The position numbers and the translations under genes were made by a program. Shown here piece by piece: positions 51,485-59,798 of a DNA stretch of 64,000 bases (position 1 is the first letter of the stretch; every line of letters begins with the position of its first letter). Under the pieces are notes generated by a model, which searched no databases, was not told the origin of the DNA, and saw only the letters and a list, made by a program, of their open reading frames with translations. Source of the DNA: Anaerolineales bacterium UBA5195 (GTDB lineage Bacteria; Chloroflexota; Anaerolineae; Anaerolineales; Villigracilaceae); the NCBI GenBank assembly GCA_002412925.1, contig DHVZ01000045.1, positions 1-64,000 of the forward strand. Direction: 5' to 3'.

Positions 51485-52255
51485 TTATTCGTGCAGCGCC
51501 TTCACCTGTTCCTGGCTCATGCCCTTGACCACCGGGCGGTCAAGCTGCTCGGATAGGTGAATTTTTCCCTTGAAGTCTTTCAGGTCGATCAGATGACCAG
51601 ATTTCTCAGCCTTGGTGCGCAAGTAGAATTCATTATACGGGTTGGTCGGCAGGATGTGCTCAATCCGCCCGTTGACCTGGATGCCGTATTTGGTCAGATC
51701 GTTGATTTTCTTGGGATTATTGGTCATCAGCCGGATCGATTTGACCTTTAGCGATTGGAGCATGTGCGCCGCCACGGCATAATCGCGCTCATCGTCGCGG
51801 AAACCGAGCGCCAGGTTGGCTTCCACCGTGTCCATGCCGTAATCCTGCAAACCATAAGCGCGGATTTTGTTGGTCAAGCCAATCCCTCGCCCTTCCTGGC
51901 GCAGGTAGAGCACAATCCCCTTCTCCAGCTTGCCGATGGCGGTCAATGCGGCCTCGAGCTGGTCGCGACAGTCACAACGCAGGGAGCCAAAGGCATCGCC
52001 GGTGAGACACTCGGAGTGCAGGCGCACAACCACATCCTCGCTGTTGGTCACATCGCCCCTAACGATGGCGGCATGTTCCTTGCCATCCTGGTTATTGTAG
52101 AACGCCACGATGTGAAAATCACCAAAACGGGTGGGCAGTTCGGCAATCGACGCAATTTTAACGCAGACATGTTCTTCACCGCAGCCATCGCATTCGTGTG
52201 CGCGGTTTTCGTCGAGCAGTTCTTCTATGGGCAGGTGCAGATGGTCTATTGTCAT
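51485..52255 (-). CDS. ribA: GTP cyclohydrolase II
   Basis: RibA opens the GTP imidazole ring, releasing formate and diphosphate, as the first step of riboflavin synthesis. This 256-aa stand-alone form has the zinc cysteines C83, C94 and C96 (HSECLTGDAFGSLRCDC) and the GTP-binding signature RQEGRGIGL. An N-terminal extension of about 40 residues carries an extra CDGCGEEHVC cluster that is not part of the usual core. It is not fused to the DHBP synthase. It lies 44 bp downstream of a RibD-type reductase gene, so both form a small riboflavin unit. No FMN riboswitch is visible upstream. Confidence 0.92.
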   Translation of the reverse strand: MTIDHLHLPIEELLDENRAHECDGCGEEHVCVKIASIAELPTRFGDFHIVAFYNNQDGKEHAAIVRGDVTNSEDVVVRLHSECLTGDAFGSLRCDCRDQLEAALTAIGKLEKGIVLYLRQEGRGIGLTNKIRAYGLQDYGMDTVEANLALGFRDDERDYAVAAHMLQSLKVKSIRLMTNNPKKINDLTKYGIQVNGRIEHILPTNPYNEFYLRTKAEKSGHLIDLKDFKGKIHLSEQLDRPVVKGMSQEQVKALHE

Positions 52256-52299
52256 AATTTTTTCCTATTCTCCATCGCCTATCCTGGCGGGGATGATGG

Positions 52300-52983
52300 T
52301 TATTTTATACATTGATAGCGGATCAAAACGCCGCCAGTTTCATCCAGAACCCGAACATCCACCAGCTTCAGCGTCTTCGCGGCGGACTCAACCAACCCGT
52401 CGCCGTCTGCTAGTGTTGGGGCCGAGTGCCCGCCGAAAATTTTTGGCGCAACATACACAGATAACTCATCCACAAGTCCCAGGCGCAGCAACTCAAAATT
52501 GAGCCTGCCCCCGCCCTCGACCAATAATCGGCGAACCCCGAGCTGGTAGAGCCTCTCCAGCGCTTTTTCCAAGTCTACCCGTTTTTCGCCCAGAATGTAC
52601 ACTTCTGCGCCATGTTCAGATAAAAGATTAATCTGTTCCGGCGCGGTTTGTGAAGTAGTAAAAATCACCCTGCGCGCCGGGCCGGCCATCATAAAATCGC
52701 CATCCAACCGAAGATCTGCCCTGCTGACTACGCCGACCTTCATCGGGTTTTCGGGCAGGCCCTTTGCAACCCGTTCGGCGCGCAGTTCCGGGGTTTTTAC
52801 CGTCAGCTTTGGGCTTTCGGCAAGCAGTGTCTGCCCGCCAACCATGACCGCATCCGCCTCCGCGCGTAGGCGCAGGACCCGCGTCTTATCCTCCGTGGAC
52901 GAGATCGACGAGCTTTTCCGCTCGAAAGTATCCATTTTGCCATCCGCGCTGACGGCAACGTTGATAAAAACAAAGGGGCGCAT
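52300..52983 (-). CDS. RibD C-terminal-type pyrimidine reductase (riboflavin synthesis)
   Basis: This 227-aa stand-alone DHFR-like reductase starts RPFVFINVAVSADGKMDT. VMVGGQTLLAESP and LLVEGGGRLNFELLRLGLVDEL are also typical. By family it reduces the ribosyl side chain of the aminopyrimidine phosphate with NADPH. Free-standing forms resemble the archaeal 2,5-diamino-6-ribosylamino-pyrimidinone-phosphate reductase, which acts before deamination. No deaminase domain is attached. The pairing with ribA supports the riboflavin assignment. Confidence 0.88.
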   Translation of the reverse strand: MRPFVFINVAVSADGKMDTFERKSSSISSTEDKTRVLRLRAEADAVMVGGQTLLAESPKLTVKTPELRAERVAKGLPENPMKVGVVSRADLRLDGDFMMAGPARRVIFTTSQTAPEQINLLSEHGAEVYILGEKRVDLEKALERLYQLGVRRLLVEGGGRLNFELLRLGLVDELSVYVAPKIFGGHSAPTLADGDGLVESAAKTLKLVDVRVLDETGGVLIRYQCIK

Positions 52984-52997
52984 GGTCTGTCTACTTC

Positions 52998-53504
52998 CTA
53001 CTCATGAAACTTCTTCTCCCCAGCTTCGATTCGCGCCATCAACCGGTTGGCAGCCGGGGGCAGCGGGCAGGACCAGCGCTCGTTGTAGGCGCAGTACGGG
53101 TTATAGGCCAGGTTGAAATCGACCGCCAGCAGGTCGCCGCCCAGGTTGTGGGGTTCGAGATAACGCCCGGCCCCGTAAGTGTCGTCAGGGGCGGTAGCGT
53201 CTGCAAAAGGCAGGAAAAAACCATAATCCGCCTCGTAGACCTGTAAAATGGCTTCCTGCCCGGCCACTTCAAAACGAATTTTCCCAACATGGAAATAGTC
53301 CTGTTCGTCACCGGTGGAGGTGGGCAGGACAACCGGTTCGGCCTGGGCGAAACGCTCCAGCTTGAGTTCCAGCCGCAGGGACGGATTTTCGGGGTAATAG
53401 CGCAGCCCGGTGAAGTCACGTTTCTGCTCCATCGACAGCGGCGACTGGCGGCTGGTTTTGAAAAACTCATCCTTCTCTTTTCGAAACAGTTTCAAGTCGC
53501 TCAT
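52998..53504 (-). CDS. DUF1684 protein
   Basis: This 168-aa soluble protein has the DUF1684 ending: YGAGRYLE, DFNLAYNPYCAYNE and CPLPPAANRLMARIEAGEK. The family is widespread but uncharacterised; conserved Cys, Tyr and Asn residues suggest an enzyme. It is 14 bp upstream of the reductase gene and so transcribed with the riboflavin genes, though a link to riboflavin is not established. Confidence 0.85.
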   Translation of the reverse strand: MSDLKLFRKEKDEFFKTSRQSPLSMEQKRDFTGLRYYPENPSLRLELKLERFAQAEPVVLPTSTGDEQDYFHVGKIRFEVAGQEAILQVYEADYGFFLPFADATAPDDTYGAGRYLEPHNLGGDLLAVDFNLAYNPYCAYNERWSCPLPPAANRLMARIEAGEKKFHE

Positions 53505-53561
53505 CTTTGCTCCACTACTGTTCCAGCACTGATTAATGATTACTTGGTAACTGATTACTGC

Positions 53562-54335
53562 CTATCCGATCTTCACCGACCTCATCGAAATCGCGCCATA
53601 AGTCACTTTATCAGCAAAAAAGCTGACGGGGTCGCCTTCATCTTTCACGCCCAGGGTATAGAGCAGCGGCAGGTAATGTTCGGCGCTGTTTATCGCCAGC
53701 TCTGCTTCGCGTCCCTGCTTTTCGTATTCGATTAGGGGATCGTGATCGTTGGACAGGATCCACTGCCTGACTTTGGCGTCAAAGGCCTCAGCCCAGTCAA
53801 ATTTCAGGTTGTCATCGAAGACCGTCATACGCAGGTTGTGGACGATGTTGCCAGAACTGACAATCAGCACGCCCTCCTCGCGCAGTTCCTTCAACTGCTG
53901 GCCGAGCTGGTAATGATACTGCGGGCCCTGGCTGCGGTCGAGCGACATCTGGACGACCGGTAAATCCGCTTTGGGAAACATGCGGTGCAGCACCGACCAG
54001 GTGCCGTGATCCAATCCCCAGGTCATATCCGGCTGGATTTCGGTCAATTTGATGACTTTTCGCACCGTTTGGACGAGGTCCGGCGAGCCGGGAGCAGGGT
54101 AGGTGACTTCGTATAGTTCCTTTGGGAAACCATAGAAATCATAGATCGTCTTGGGTTTCTCCATCGCAGTGACTTTTGTCCCGCTGGTCTCCCAGTGCGC
54201 CGAGATGGTCAGGATGGCCTTGGGGCGGGGCAGGCTTTCACCCGTCGTTTCCCAGGCGCGGCTGAATTCGTTGTCTTCGATGGCATTCATCGGGCTTCCG
54301 TGCCCGACGAACAGAACAGGCATTTTTGTTGTCAT
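53562..54335 (-). CDS. Extradiol ring-cleavage dioxygenase, DODA/YgiD type
   Basis: This 257-aa member of the class III extradiol dioxygenases (LigB superfamily) has VGHGSPMNAIEDN, ISAHWET and GLDHGTWSVL, which supply the histidine ligands of the metal. YgiD of E. coli acts on L-DOPA in vitro; the natural substrate is uncertain. I chose the ATG at 54335, with AAAGGA 5 bp upstream; seven upstream codons are unlikely. It is 42 bp downstream of an Rrf2 regulator gene, which probably controls it. Confidence 0.85.
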   Translation of the reverse strand: MTTKMPVLFVGHGSPMNAIEDNEFSRAWETTGESLPRPKAILTISAHWETSGTKVTAMEKPKTIYDFYGFPKELYEVTYPAPGSPDLVQTVRKVIKLTEIQPDMTWGLDHGTWSVLHRMFPKADLPVVQMSLDRSQGPQYHYQLGQQLKELREEGVLIVSSGNIVHNLRMTVFDDNLKFDWAEAFDAKVRQWILSNDHDPLIEYEKQGREAELAINSAEHYLPLLYTLGVKDEGDPVSFFADKVTYGAISMRSVKIG

Positions 54336-54377
54336 TTGTTCCTTTATGAGACGCAAACGTCTCCAGGCTTTCGAGAT

Positions 54378-54809
54378 TCAAATGTCAGGAGACGTTTGAA
54401 TCCGAATTTCACTCAACACATCTGCCACTGTAAACCCGCTCAAGGAATCGTGCATGGCCTTCTCAGCCTGACCGAAAACTGCCCCCAGCGCAGACCGGAT
54501 GTGCGCCCCAATCGGGCAGTCAGCGTTGGGATGGGGGTGTACACCCAGCAGGCTCTCGCGGTTAATCGCATCGTAGATGCTGCACAGGTGGATTTCACCC
54601 GGCGCGCGGGAGAGCTTCCAGCCGCCGCTCGCGCCGGAGCGCGATTCCACCAACCCCTGTTTGCGCAGCTGTCCCATAATCCGGCGGATGACGACCGAGT
54701 GGGTGCTGACGCTCTCCGCGATTTGCTCGCTGGTTAACGCCTGCCCAGGCAGGGCCGAGAGCAGGGTTAGGATGTGAATGGAGACGGCAAATTGATGGTT
54801 GGTATTCAT
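54378..54809 (-). CDS. Rrf2-family transcriptional regulator
   Basis: This 143-aa winged-helix regulator has the recognition helix region EQIAESVSTHSVVIRRIMGQL and a dimerisation helix. It has only two cysteines in the C-terminal half (C76, C98), so the three-cysteine iron-sulfur site of IscR/NsrR is missing and another signal, perhaps redox or electrophile, is likely. I chose the ATG at 54809: a 10-bp palindrome overlaps it and the promoter sits so close that the mRNA should be leaderless. It probably represses itself and the dioxygenase gene downstream. Confidence 0.85.
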   Translation of the reverse strand: MNTNHQFAVSIHILTLLSALPGQALTSEQIAESVSTHSVVIRRIMGQLRKQGLVESRSGASGGWKLSRAPGEIHLCSIYDAINRESLLGVHPHPNADCPIGAHIRSALGAVFGQAEKAMHDSLSGFTVADVLSEIRIQTSPDI

Positions 54810-54833
54810 TTGTAACAATTGTAGTTACAAATG
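54807..54833. promoter_or_regulatory. Rrf2 operator palindrome
   Basis: CATTTGTAAC-N7-GTTACAAATG has perfect 10-bp arms covering the -10 box, the transcription start and the ATG of the Rrf2 gene. It is the likely autoregulatory site. Confidence 0.7.
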
Positions 54834-54845
54834 AGCGACTGTCAA
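54818..54845 (-). promoter_or_regulatory. Promoter of the Rrf2 gene, probably leaderless
   Basis: TTGACA (54845-54840), a 16-bp spacer and TACAAT (54823-54818) place the start about 54811, one or two bases from the ATG at 54809. Confidence 0.7.
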
Positions 54846-54890
54846 GTTAGCGTTTTATTAAAATCCCCCGGCACTGTCTTTGCCAGGGGA

Positions 54891-57743
54891 TCAGAGCGTG
54901 AAGTAAAATGTCGCACCTTTGTTTTTTTCGGCTTCGGCCCAAACTCGCCCTCCATGTTTGTGAATCACGCGCTGCACAATCGCCAGCCCAATCCCGGTTC
55001 CGGGGAAATCCTCCGTGCTGTGCAGGCGCTGGAAAGCGCCAAATAATTTACCCGCATAAACCATGTCGAAGCCCACACCATTATCGCGGATGTAAAACGC
55101 TTCTTTGCCCCCGATTTTGACCCGTCCAACCTCGATTCTTGCTGCTGCGGTTTTCCCGGTGAACTTCCAGGCATTGCTCATCAAGTTTTCAACAGCCACC
55201 CGCAGCAGGCGCTCATCGGCCAAGGGATGCAAACCAGGCGCAATCTCCACACTGACAACGCGCTCAGGCTCCTGGTTTCGCAGTTCGTTGACAACAGATA
55301 GAGCCAGCTCACTCAAATCGACCGGATCGAAGCGGATTTCAGCGCGGTTGATGCGCGAAAGTCTCAGCATATCGTCAATCAGCTGCGCCATTTGGGCAGC
55401 AGCCCAACGGATCTTTTTCAGGTAATTGACTCTGTCATCAGGCAGCGCTGAATGGAAATCGTCCATCAGGATCCGGCTGTAGCCGTCGATAGCTCGCAGG
55501 GGTGCACGTAAGTCATGCGACACGGAATAGGAAAAGGCTTCCATTTCCTGGTTGGCAACCTGCAAATCCTGCGTGCGCGACTGTACGCGCTCTTCCAGGT
55601 CGGCATTCAATTGCCTGACTTCTTCTTCTACGCGTTTGCGTTCTTCCAATTCTTTTCCCACCTGTTCATAGAGACGCGCGTTCAAGATGGCATTCGCCAA
55701 CTGGTCAGCCATGGTCTGGAAAGTCTCGATATCTTCCTGGGTAAAAGCGGCTTCCCCGTTGCTTTGGATGCCTAATGCGCCCAACGCCTGGCCGCGTGAA
55801 ATCAGCGGCAGGGCCAGTTCAGAGCGCGTTCCTGGCAATAAGGGATTGCTAAAGCGTACCGCGTCTTCGCCCACATCCAAGGCAATCCGCGCCCGTTGGT
55901 TTGCGAGGCACCAGCCGACCATGGAAGTATTTCCGATTGGCAATTTGTGACCGTTTTTTAGCATTTCCCGCCCGGCCTTGCCAGTGCCGGCCTGTAAAAC
56001 AGCAAACTCAAAATTCTCATCCACCAGGAATAACCCGACATAGTACAACCCAAACCGTTTGCGGACGATATCAACCACTTCTTTGCTCAACACCGGTGGG
56101 TCGAGAATGGCGCTGGCAGCGCGGGAGACTTCAGCCGCGACCTGGAGCAGGGTACTGCGCCGTTTAAGCATGACCGTATCACGCTCCAGGCGTTTGTTTG
56201 CTTTTCGAATCGAATCCTCAGCCAGTTTTCGAACAGTGATATCCGTGATCGTTCCCGCTATTCTGAGCGGATTGTAATTTTCATCGAGATAGACCTGCCC
56301 TTTGCTCTCGGCCCAATGGATACTCCCATCCTTCCAAATCACACGATGCTCGATGGAAAAAGGGGTCTCCGGGTTTTTCAAGCTCTTTTCGAAGGCCTTC
56401 TGGATTTTCTCGCGGTCTCCTGCTGCAGTCTGATTGATGAAATCGGCAAAGGTTTGGACCGCCTGCATTTCGTCCAGCCCAAAAATGTCACAGGCCGCAT
56501 CTGACCAGATCATTTGATTAGTTGCCAGTTCCCAATCCCAGGTTCCCATGCGGGCTGCGTTCAGTGCCAGCCGCAAATTCTCCTCCGAGCGCAATAAAGC
56601 CTCTTGCGCTCGTTTGCGTTCGGCCAACTCCTCCTGGGCAGCCTGATACAGGCGCGCATTTTCCATGGCCAGTGTGGCCAGCTCAGAAAGCTGTTCCAAG
56701 ATCTCCAACTGGGCTGTCGAAAACCTGCGCCCAAACTCGGTATGGGCCAGGCCGATAATGCCGACAACCTCTCCCCGCATGCTCAGTGGGAAGGCTGCGA
56801 CAGCCTGGAAACCCGCTGAAGCATAGGCCTGGATACGCTCGGGCCACATCTGGTAATTGTCGACCGACTTTCTTTCACCCGTTGCCAGGACCAGCCCGTC
56901 CAATCCCTGCCCAGAAGGGACGATGATTCCATCCATCTCTTTAAAAACGCCATGCCCCACAATTTGTTGCACCGTTTGATGATCTGGCGTGAGCAGATCG
57001 ATATAAGCATGCTCTGTATCAGCCAAAGCTTCTGCCCGGGATAAAATCGACTCAAAAAGCGGCAATAATTCCCGCCGGTTGAGAATAGCCAGCGCTGTTT
57101 CGTGAAGCGCAGCCTGGTACTGGCTTTTTTCGCGCAGTTCACCTTCCACCCGGCGGCGCTCGGCAATTTCAATGGACGCCTGGCGCATTGAATTGCGCAC
57201 CTGTCGGGCGGCAATTCCCAGCAGCGTGGCCGCCATAATGAAAATCAAAGCGTTGGCGAACCAACTGCTGAAAGGTGTTAAAAATTCATTACCAGGCTGG
57301 TAAGTACCCTCCAACTCAGCGATTAATAAAAACAACCCCGCAATGATGCTGGCGGCAGTTGTTAGCGCTGTCAACCTGCCTCTCAGGAACATGCCAGAGA
57401 TGATAATAACGATCACCAAAGAACTATAGCTGGCGCTGCGAACACCGCCAAAATAATAGGTTGCGAGCAATAGCCCAAGAATCCCACTCAAACTAAACAG
57501 CAGGCTGACCAGGCGCACAAACCCCCGATTCAACATCCAATTCAACCCCGCAAAGGCGGCCAGGTACAGGCAGATAAAAATGTAAACTTCAGGGGTGAGA
57601 TCTCGGAAGAAGGCAATCAACGTATAGCACGCAAGAATCCCACTTGCAACCAGAAAAATTCGCCTCAACCAGAAACTCAGCAGGCGGTTTTCTTCTTCAG
57701 ATGAACTGGGGAGCAAGAAAAAATCTATGATGGGTTTCGACAT
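54891..57743 (-). CDS. Membrane sensor histidine kinase, GAF-PAS-GAF architecture
   Basis: This 950-aa kinase has five to six membrane helices (about 25-185), a GAF domain (about 215-370) and a PAS domain with PAC motif (about 395-515, GTWDWELATNQMIWS). A second GAF (about 545-690), a coiled coil, and the kinase core follow. The phospho-accepting histidine is near 742 (FSYSVSHDLRAPLRA); the ATPase has ENLMSNAWKFT, DNGVGFDM and GTGIGLAI. The HisKA type resembles that of bacteriophytochromes, but no chromophore domain is present. No response regulator is adjacent. AAGGA is visible before the ATG. Confidence 0.9.
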   Translation of the reverse strand: MSKPIIDFFLLPSSSEEENRLLSFWLRRIFLVASGILACYTLIAFFRDLTPEVYIFICLYLAAFAGLNWMLNRGFVRLVSLLFSLSGILGLLLATYYFGGVRSASYSSLVIVIIISGMFLRGRLTALTTAASIIAGLFLLIAELEGTYQPGNEFLTPFSSWFANALIFIMAATLLGIAARQVRNSMRQASIEIAERRRVEGELREKSQYQAALHETALAILNRRELLPLFESILSRAEALADTEHAYIDLLTPDHQTVQQIVGHGVFKEMDGIIVPSGQGLDGLVLATGERKSVDNYQMWPERIQAYASAGFQAVAAFPLSMRGEVVGIIGLAHTEFGRRFSTAQLEILEQLSELATLAMENARLYQAAQEELAERKRAQEALLRSEENLRLALNAARMGTWDWELATNQMIWSDAACDIFGLDEMQAVQTFADFINQTAAGDREKIQKAFEKSLKNPETPFSIEHRVIWKDGSIHWAESKGQVYLDENYNPLRIAGTITDITVRKLAEDSIRKANKRLERDTVMLKRRSTLLQVAAEVSRAASAILDPPVLSKEVVDIVRKRFGLYYVGLFLVDENFEFAVLQAGTGKAGREMLKNGHKLPIGNTSMVGWCLANQRARIALDVGEDAVRFSNPLLPGTRSELALPLISRGQALGALGIQSNGEAAFTQEDIETFQTMADQLANAILNARLYEQVGKELEERKRVEEEVRQLNADLEERVQSRTQDLQVANQEMEAFSYSVSHDLRAPLRAIDGYSRILMDDFHSALPDDRVNYLKKIRWAAAQMAQLIDDMLRLSRINRAEIRFDPVDLSELALSVVNELRNQEPERVVSVEIAPGLHPLADERLLRVAVENLMSNAWKFTGKTAAARIEVGRVKIGGKEAFYIRDNGVGFDMVYAGKLFGAFQRLHSTEDFPGTGIGLAIVQRVIHKHGGRVWAEAEKNKGATFYFTL

Positions 57744-57787
57744 ACCCTATCCTTGGGCCCAGCTGATATCGCTAAAATTATTATACG

Positions 57788-59086
57788 TTATTCATCATCA
57801 CGCCGGGTTAAATCTTCGACAGTTTCTCGCACCCGAATGACATGCGCCTGCCCATCCTCAAGCATCAAGGCCATCGGACGGCGCGCGCCGTTGTAATTGC
57901 TCGCCATACTCAAATGATACGCCCCGCTGACCGGAATGGCGATCAGTTCATTTTCTTCGACAACCCGCAGCGGAATCTGCTCGATGAGCACATCCCCGCT
58001 CTCACAGTATGGCCCGGCGATGGAAACCACCTGGGTCGAACTCCCCGAAACCTTTTCCACCGTTAAACAGGAGTATTTCGCCTCATACAAGGCGTGGCGC
58101 GGATTGTCGGCCATGCCGCCGTCGATCAGCAGCCAGGTTTTGCCTGCAGTCTGTTTCACCGTCCCGACGCGATAGACCGCCACCCCAGCCTTCGCCACCA
58201 GGCTGCGGCCAGGCTCCAGGTGCAGGTGCGGGAGCGTCAACCCGCGCTTTTTGCACCCTGCCATAATGTTTTCTGCCACAAAGCGCACGTATAACTCGAT
58301 CGGCGGTTGGGGCAGATCGTCTTCGTGGTAAGCAACCCCCCAGCCGCCACCGGGAGAGAGATGCCAGTTGTCTTTGAAGCCAATCTCTTTGGCAAGGTCA
58401 AGCGCCCTGTCGATGCCATCACCCAGCGGTTCCGGGTCGCGGAATTGGGAGCCCTGATGGAAATGCAGCCCCACCAGCGGCAGGTCATTTTGACGACAAA
58501 TCCTGACCGCTTCGAGCAGCTCTTCCCGGCCCATGCCAAATTTACTATCCGCGTGCCCGGTCTGGGTATAAGCGTGAGTCGCCACCGACGAGCCAGGCTG
58601 GAAGCGCAGCCACAGTTCAGGGATATTGGCGCGCGGCAGTTCAGCACAGAGCTTCTGCAGCCTTCCCAATTCTGACAGGTTATCCACTACAATCGTCCCG
58701 GCATGCTTAATGGCAGCCCGCAAATCTTCTGCGCTCTTGTTCACGCCATGCACCAGGATGTGTTCTTTGGGCAGGTCTGATTTGAGAGCGATGCCGATCT
58801 CGCCCGCGCCGGTACAGTCGATGATGAAACCTTGTCCCAGCGCCCACCGGGCAATGGCAGTACACAGGAAGGCTTTCCCGGCATAAGTAACCGACCAGCG
58901 CCCGGCCCAGGATTCATCCAGGAAACGACGGTACAGACCAGCGGCTGAGTCCAGATCCGCCCGATCGTAGAGATAAAGTGGCGTGCCATACTGTTCGGCC
59001 AGGGTCCGAACATCACATCCGCCAATCGTCAATTTATCGTCAATAATTTTCGTGCTGACAGGGAAGAGGGAGAGTTTTTTGTCCAT
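57788..59086 (-). CDS. lysA: Diaminopimelate decarboxylase
   Basis: LysA removes CO2 from meso-diaminopimelate to give L-lysine, the last step of lysine synthesis. This 432-aa fold III PLP enzyme has K71 (TYAGKAF), the substrate loop EPGRSLVAKAG and GPYCESGDVL with the catalytic cysteine. The ATG at 59086 was chosen for the family N-terminus; it has no clear Shine-Dalgarno and directly follows the T-run of a terminator hairpin. Decarboxylases of carboxynorspermidine or arginine type are less likely. Lysine made here could feed kamA elsewhere in the window. Confidence 0.85.
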   Translation of the reverse strand: MDKKLSLFPVSTKIIDDKLTIGGCDVRTLAEQYGTPLYLYDRADLDSAAGLYRRFLDESWAGRWSVTYAGKAFLCTAIARWALGQGFIIDCTGAGEIGIALKSDLPKEHILVHGVNKSAEDLRAAIKHAGTIVVDNLSELGRLQKLCAELPRANIPELWLRFQPGSSVATHAYTQTGHADSKFGMGREELLEAVRICRQNDLPLVGLHFHQGSQFRDPEPLGDGIDRALDLAKEIGFKDNWHLSPGGGWGVAYHEDDLPQPPIELYVRFVAENIMAGCKKRGLTLPHLHLEPGRSLVAKAGVAVYRVGTVKQTAGKTWLLIDGGMADNPRHALYEAKYSCLTVEKVSGSSTQVVSIAGPYCESGDVLIEQIPLRVVEENELIAIPVSGAYHLSMASNYNGARRPMALMLEDGQAHVIRVRETVEDLTRRDDE

Positions 59087-59094
59087 AAAAAAAG

Positions 59095-59127
59095 AAACCC
59101 CGGTTGGGGCTGCTGCCAAAGGGGTTT
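59095..59127 (-). terminator. Hairpin between the DivIC-like gene and lysA
   Basis: AAACCCC and GGGGTTT pair around a 19-nt loop that holds a second small stem (CCCC-AACC-GGGG). It is followed by CTTTTTTT and then immediately the lysA ATG. It could end the upstream gene or act as an attenuator of lysA. Confidence 0.6.
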
Positions 59128-59511
59128 TTATTTGCCAAGGATGAGAATCATCCAGACATCCCATTTGGTCATATCGGTCAAGATTGGGGTTGCTATAGGG
59201 GTGGGCTGCGGGGTGGAGCCAGGAGCCGGCAAGACAATGAAAACCTTGTCGCCGGGCTGGGCCATGCGTGCCTGGTTGCGCGCGTATTCTTCGGCAGAGG
59301 CCGGGGAGGTTGCAATGGCCACCTGGGTCTCCAGGGCCGCTTGTGTGACCATGATGGCCGTGGCCTGGGCGCGCACCGTGGCAGCCTGGCCCTGCAAGCG
59401 TGCAAGCTCTTCGAGGCGCACATTGAAATTCATCACCAGTACCAGGAAAATCCCGATGGAAATAAACACACTCAGGCGGCGCAGGTTGATTTGAAGCGGG
59501 CCGATTTTCAT
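59128..59511 (-). CDS. Septum-formation-initiator-like (FtsB/DivIC) protein
   Basis: This 127-aa bitopic protein has a short basic cytoplasmic start, one membrane helix (about 12-30) and a coiled coil (about 30-70). The conserved DivIC/FtsB ending is present as YARNQARMAQPGDKVFIVLP. A Pro/Thr tail of about 30 residues with a hydrophobic end (WDVWMILILG) follows, which is unusual. FtsB/DivIC proteins link divisome components at the septum. The short length and single domain fit the family. Confidence 0.8.
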   Translation of the reverse strand: MKIGPLQINLRRLSVFISIGIFLVLVMNFNVRLEELARLQGQAATVRAQATAIMVTQAALETQVAIATSPASAEEYARNQARMAQPGDKVFIVLPAPGSTPQPTPIATPILTDMTKWDVWMILILGK

Positions 59512-59583
59512 GGGCTTATTTTACCACTGAGAACTTTGGAGTGCAGAAGCTTGCTGTGGGGTATAGCGCAAAACTGTTGGCAA

Positions 59584-59609
59584 CAAAAAACCCGCATTTC
59601 TGCGAGTTT
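59584..59609 (-). terminator. Terminator after tRNA-Leu
   Basis: On the minus strand ACTCGCA-GAAA-TGCGGGT is followed by TTTTT. Confidence 0.75.
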
Positions 59610-59616
59610 TTGTGTG

Positions 59617-59700
59617 TGCCGAAGGAGGGACTTGAACCCTCACTCCCTTGCAGGAACTAAGCCCTGAACCTAGCGCGTCTGCCAATTCCGCCACTTCGGC
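59617..59700 (-). tRNA. tRNA-Leu (anticodon CAG)
   Basis: This 84-nt class II tRNA has a perfect 7-bp acceptor stem (GCCGAAG/CTTCGGC), discriminator A, a long variable arm and the T-loop GGTTCAAGTCC. The anticodon loop TTCAGGG gives CAG, reading CUG. The 3' CCA is not encoded. A consensus promoter precedes it and a terminator follows. Confidence 0.95.
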
Positions 59701-59713
59701 TTGAGCGGATGGT

Positions 59714-59741
59714 ATTTTACTCTAAATTGGGGATTTGTCAA
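59714..59741 (-). promoter_or_regulatory. Promoter of tRNA-Leu
   Basis: TTGACA (59741-59736), a 16-bp spacer and TAAAAT (59719-59714) lie 13 bp before the tRNA 5' end. Confidence 0.75.
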
Positions 59742-59762
59742 CCTGATAACGGTTTTTGCACA

Positions 59763-59791
59763 TTGACACCCAGTGTACCGATTGGTATACT
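59763..59791 (+). promoter_or_regulatory. Promoter of the TetR gene, probably leaderless
   Basis: TTGACA (59763-59768), a 17-bp spacer and TATACT (59786-59791) put the start at about 59798, next to the GTG at 59799. Confidence 0.75.
59774..59787. promoter_or_regulatory. TetR operator, site 1
   Basis: TGTACC-GAT-TGGTA contains the palindrome TACC-N4-GGTA in the promoter spacer of the TetR gene. The same pattern recurs at 60504-60517. Confidence 0.6.
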
Positions 59792-59798
59792 CCGAGGC

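Noticed and set aside
52256..52299. FMN riboswitch before the riboflavin genes
   Set aside because: The gaps between the genes are only 14 and 44 bp and show no RFN-like conserved stems.
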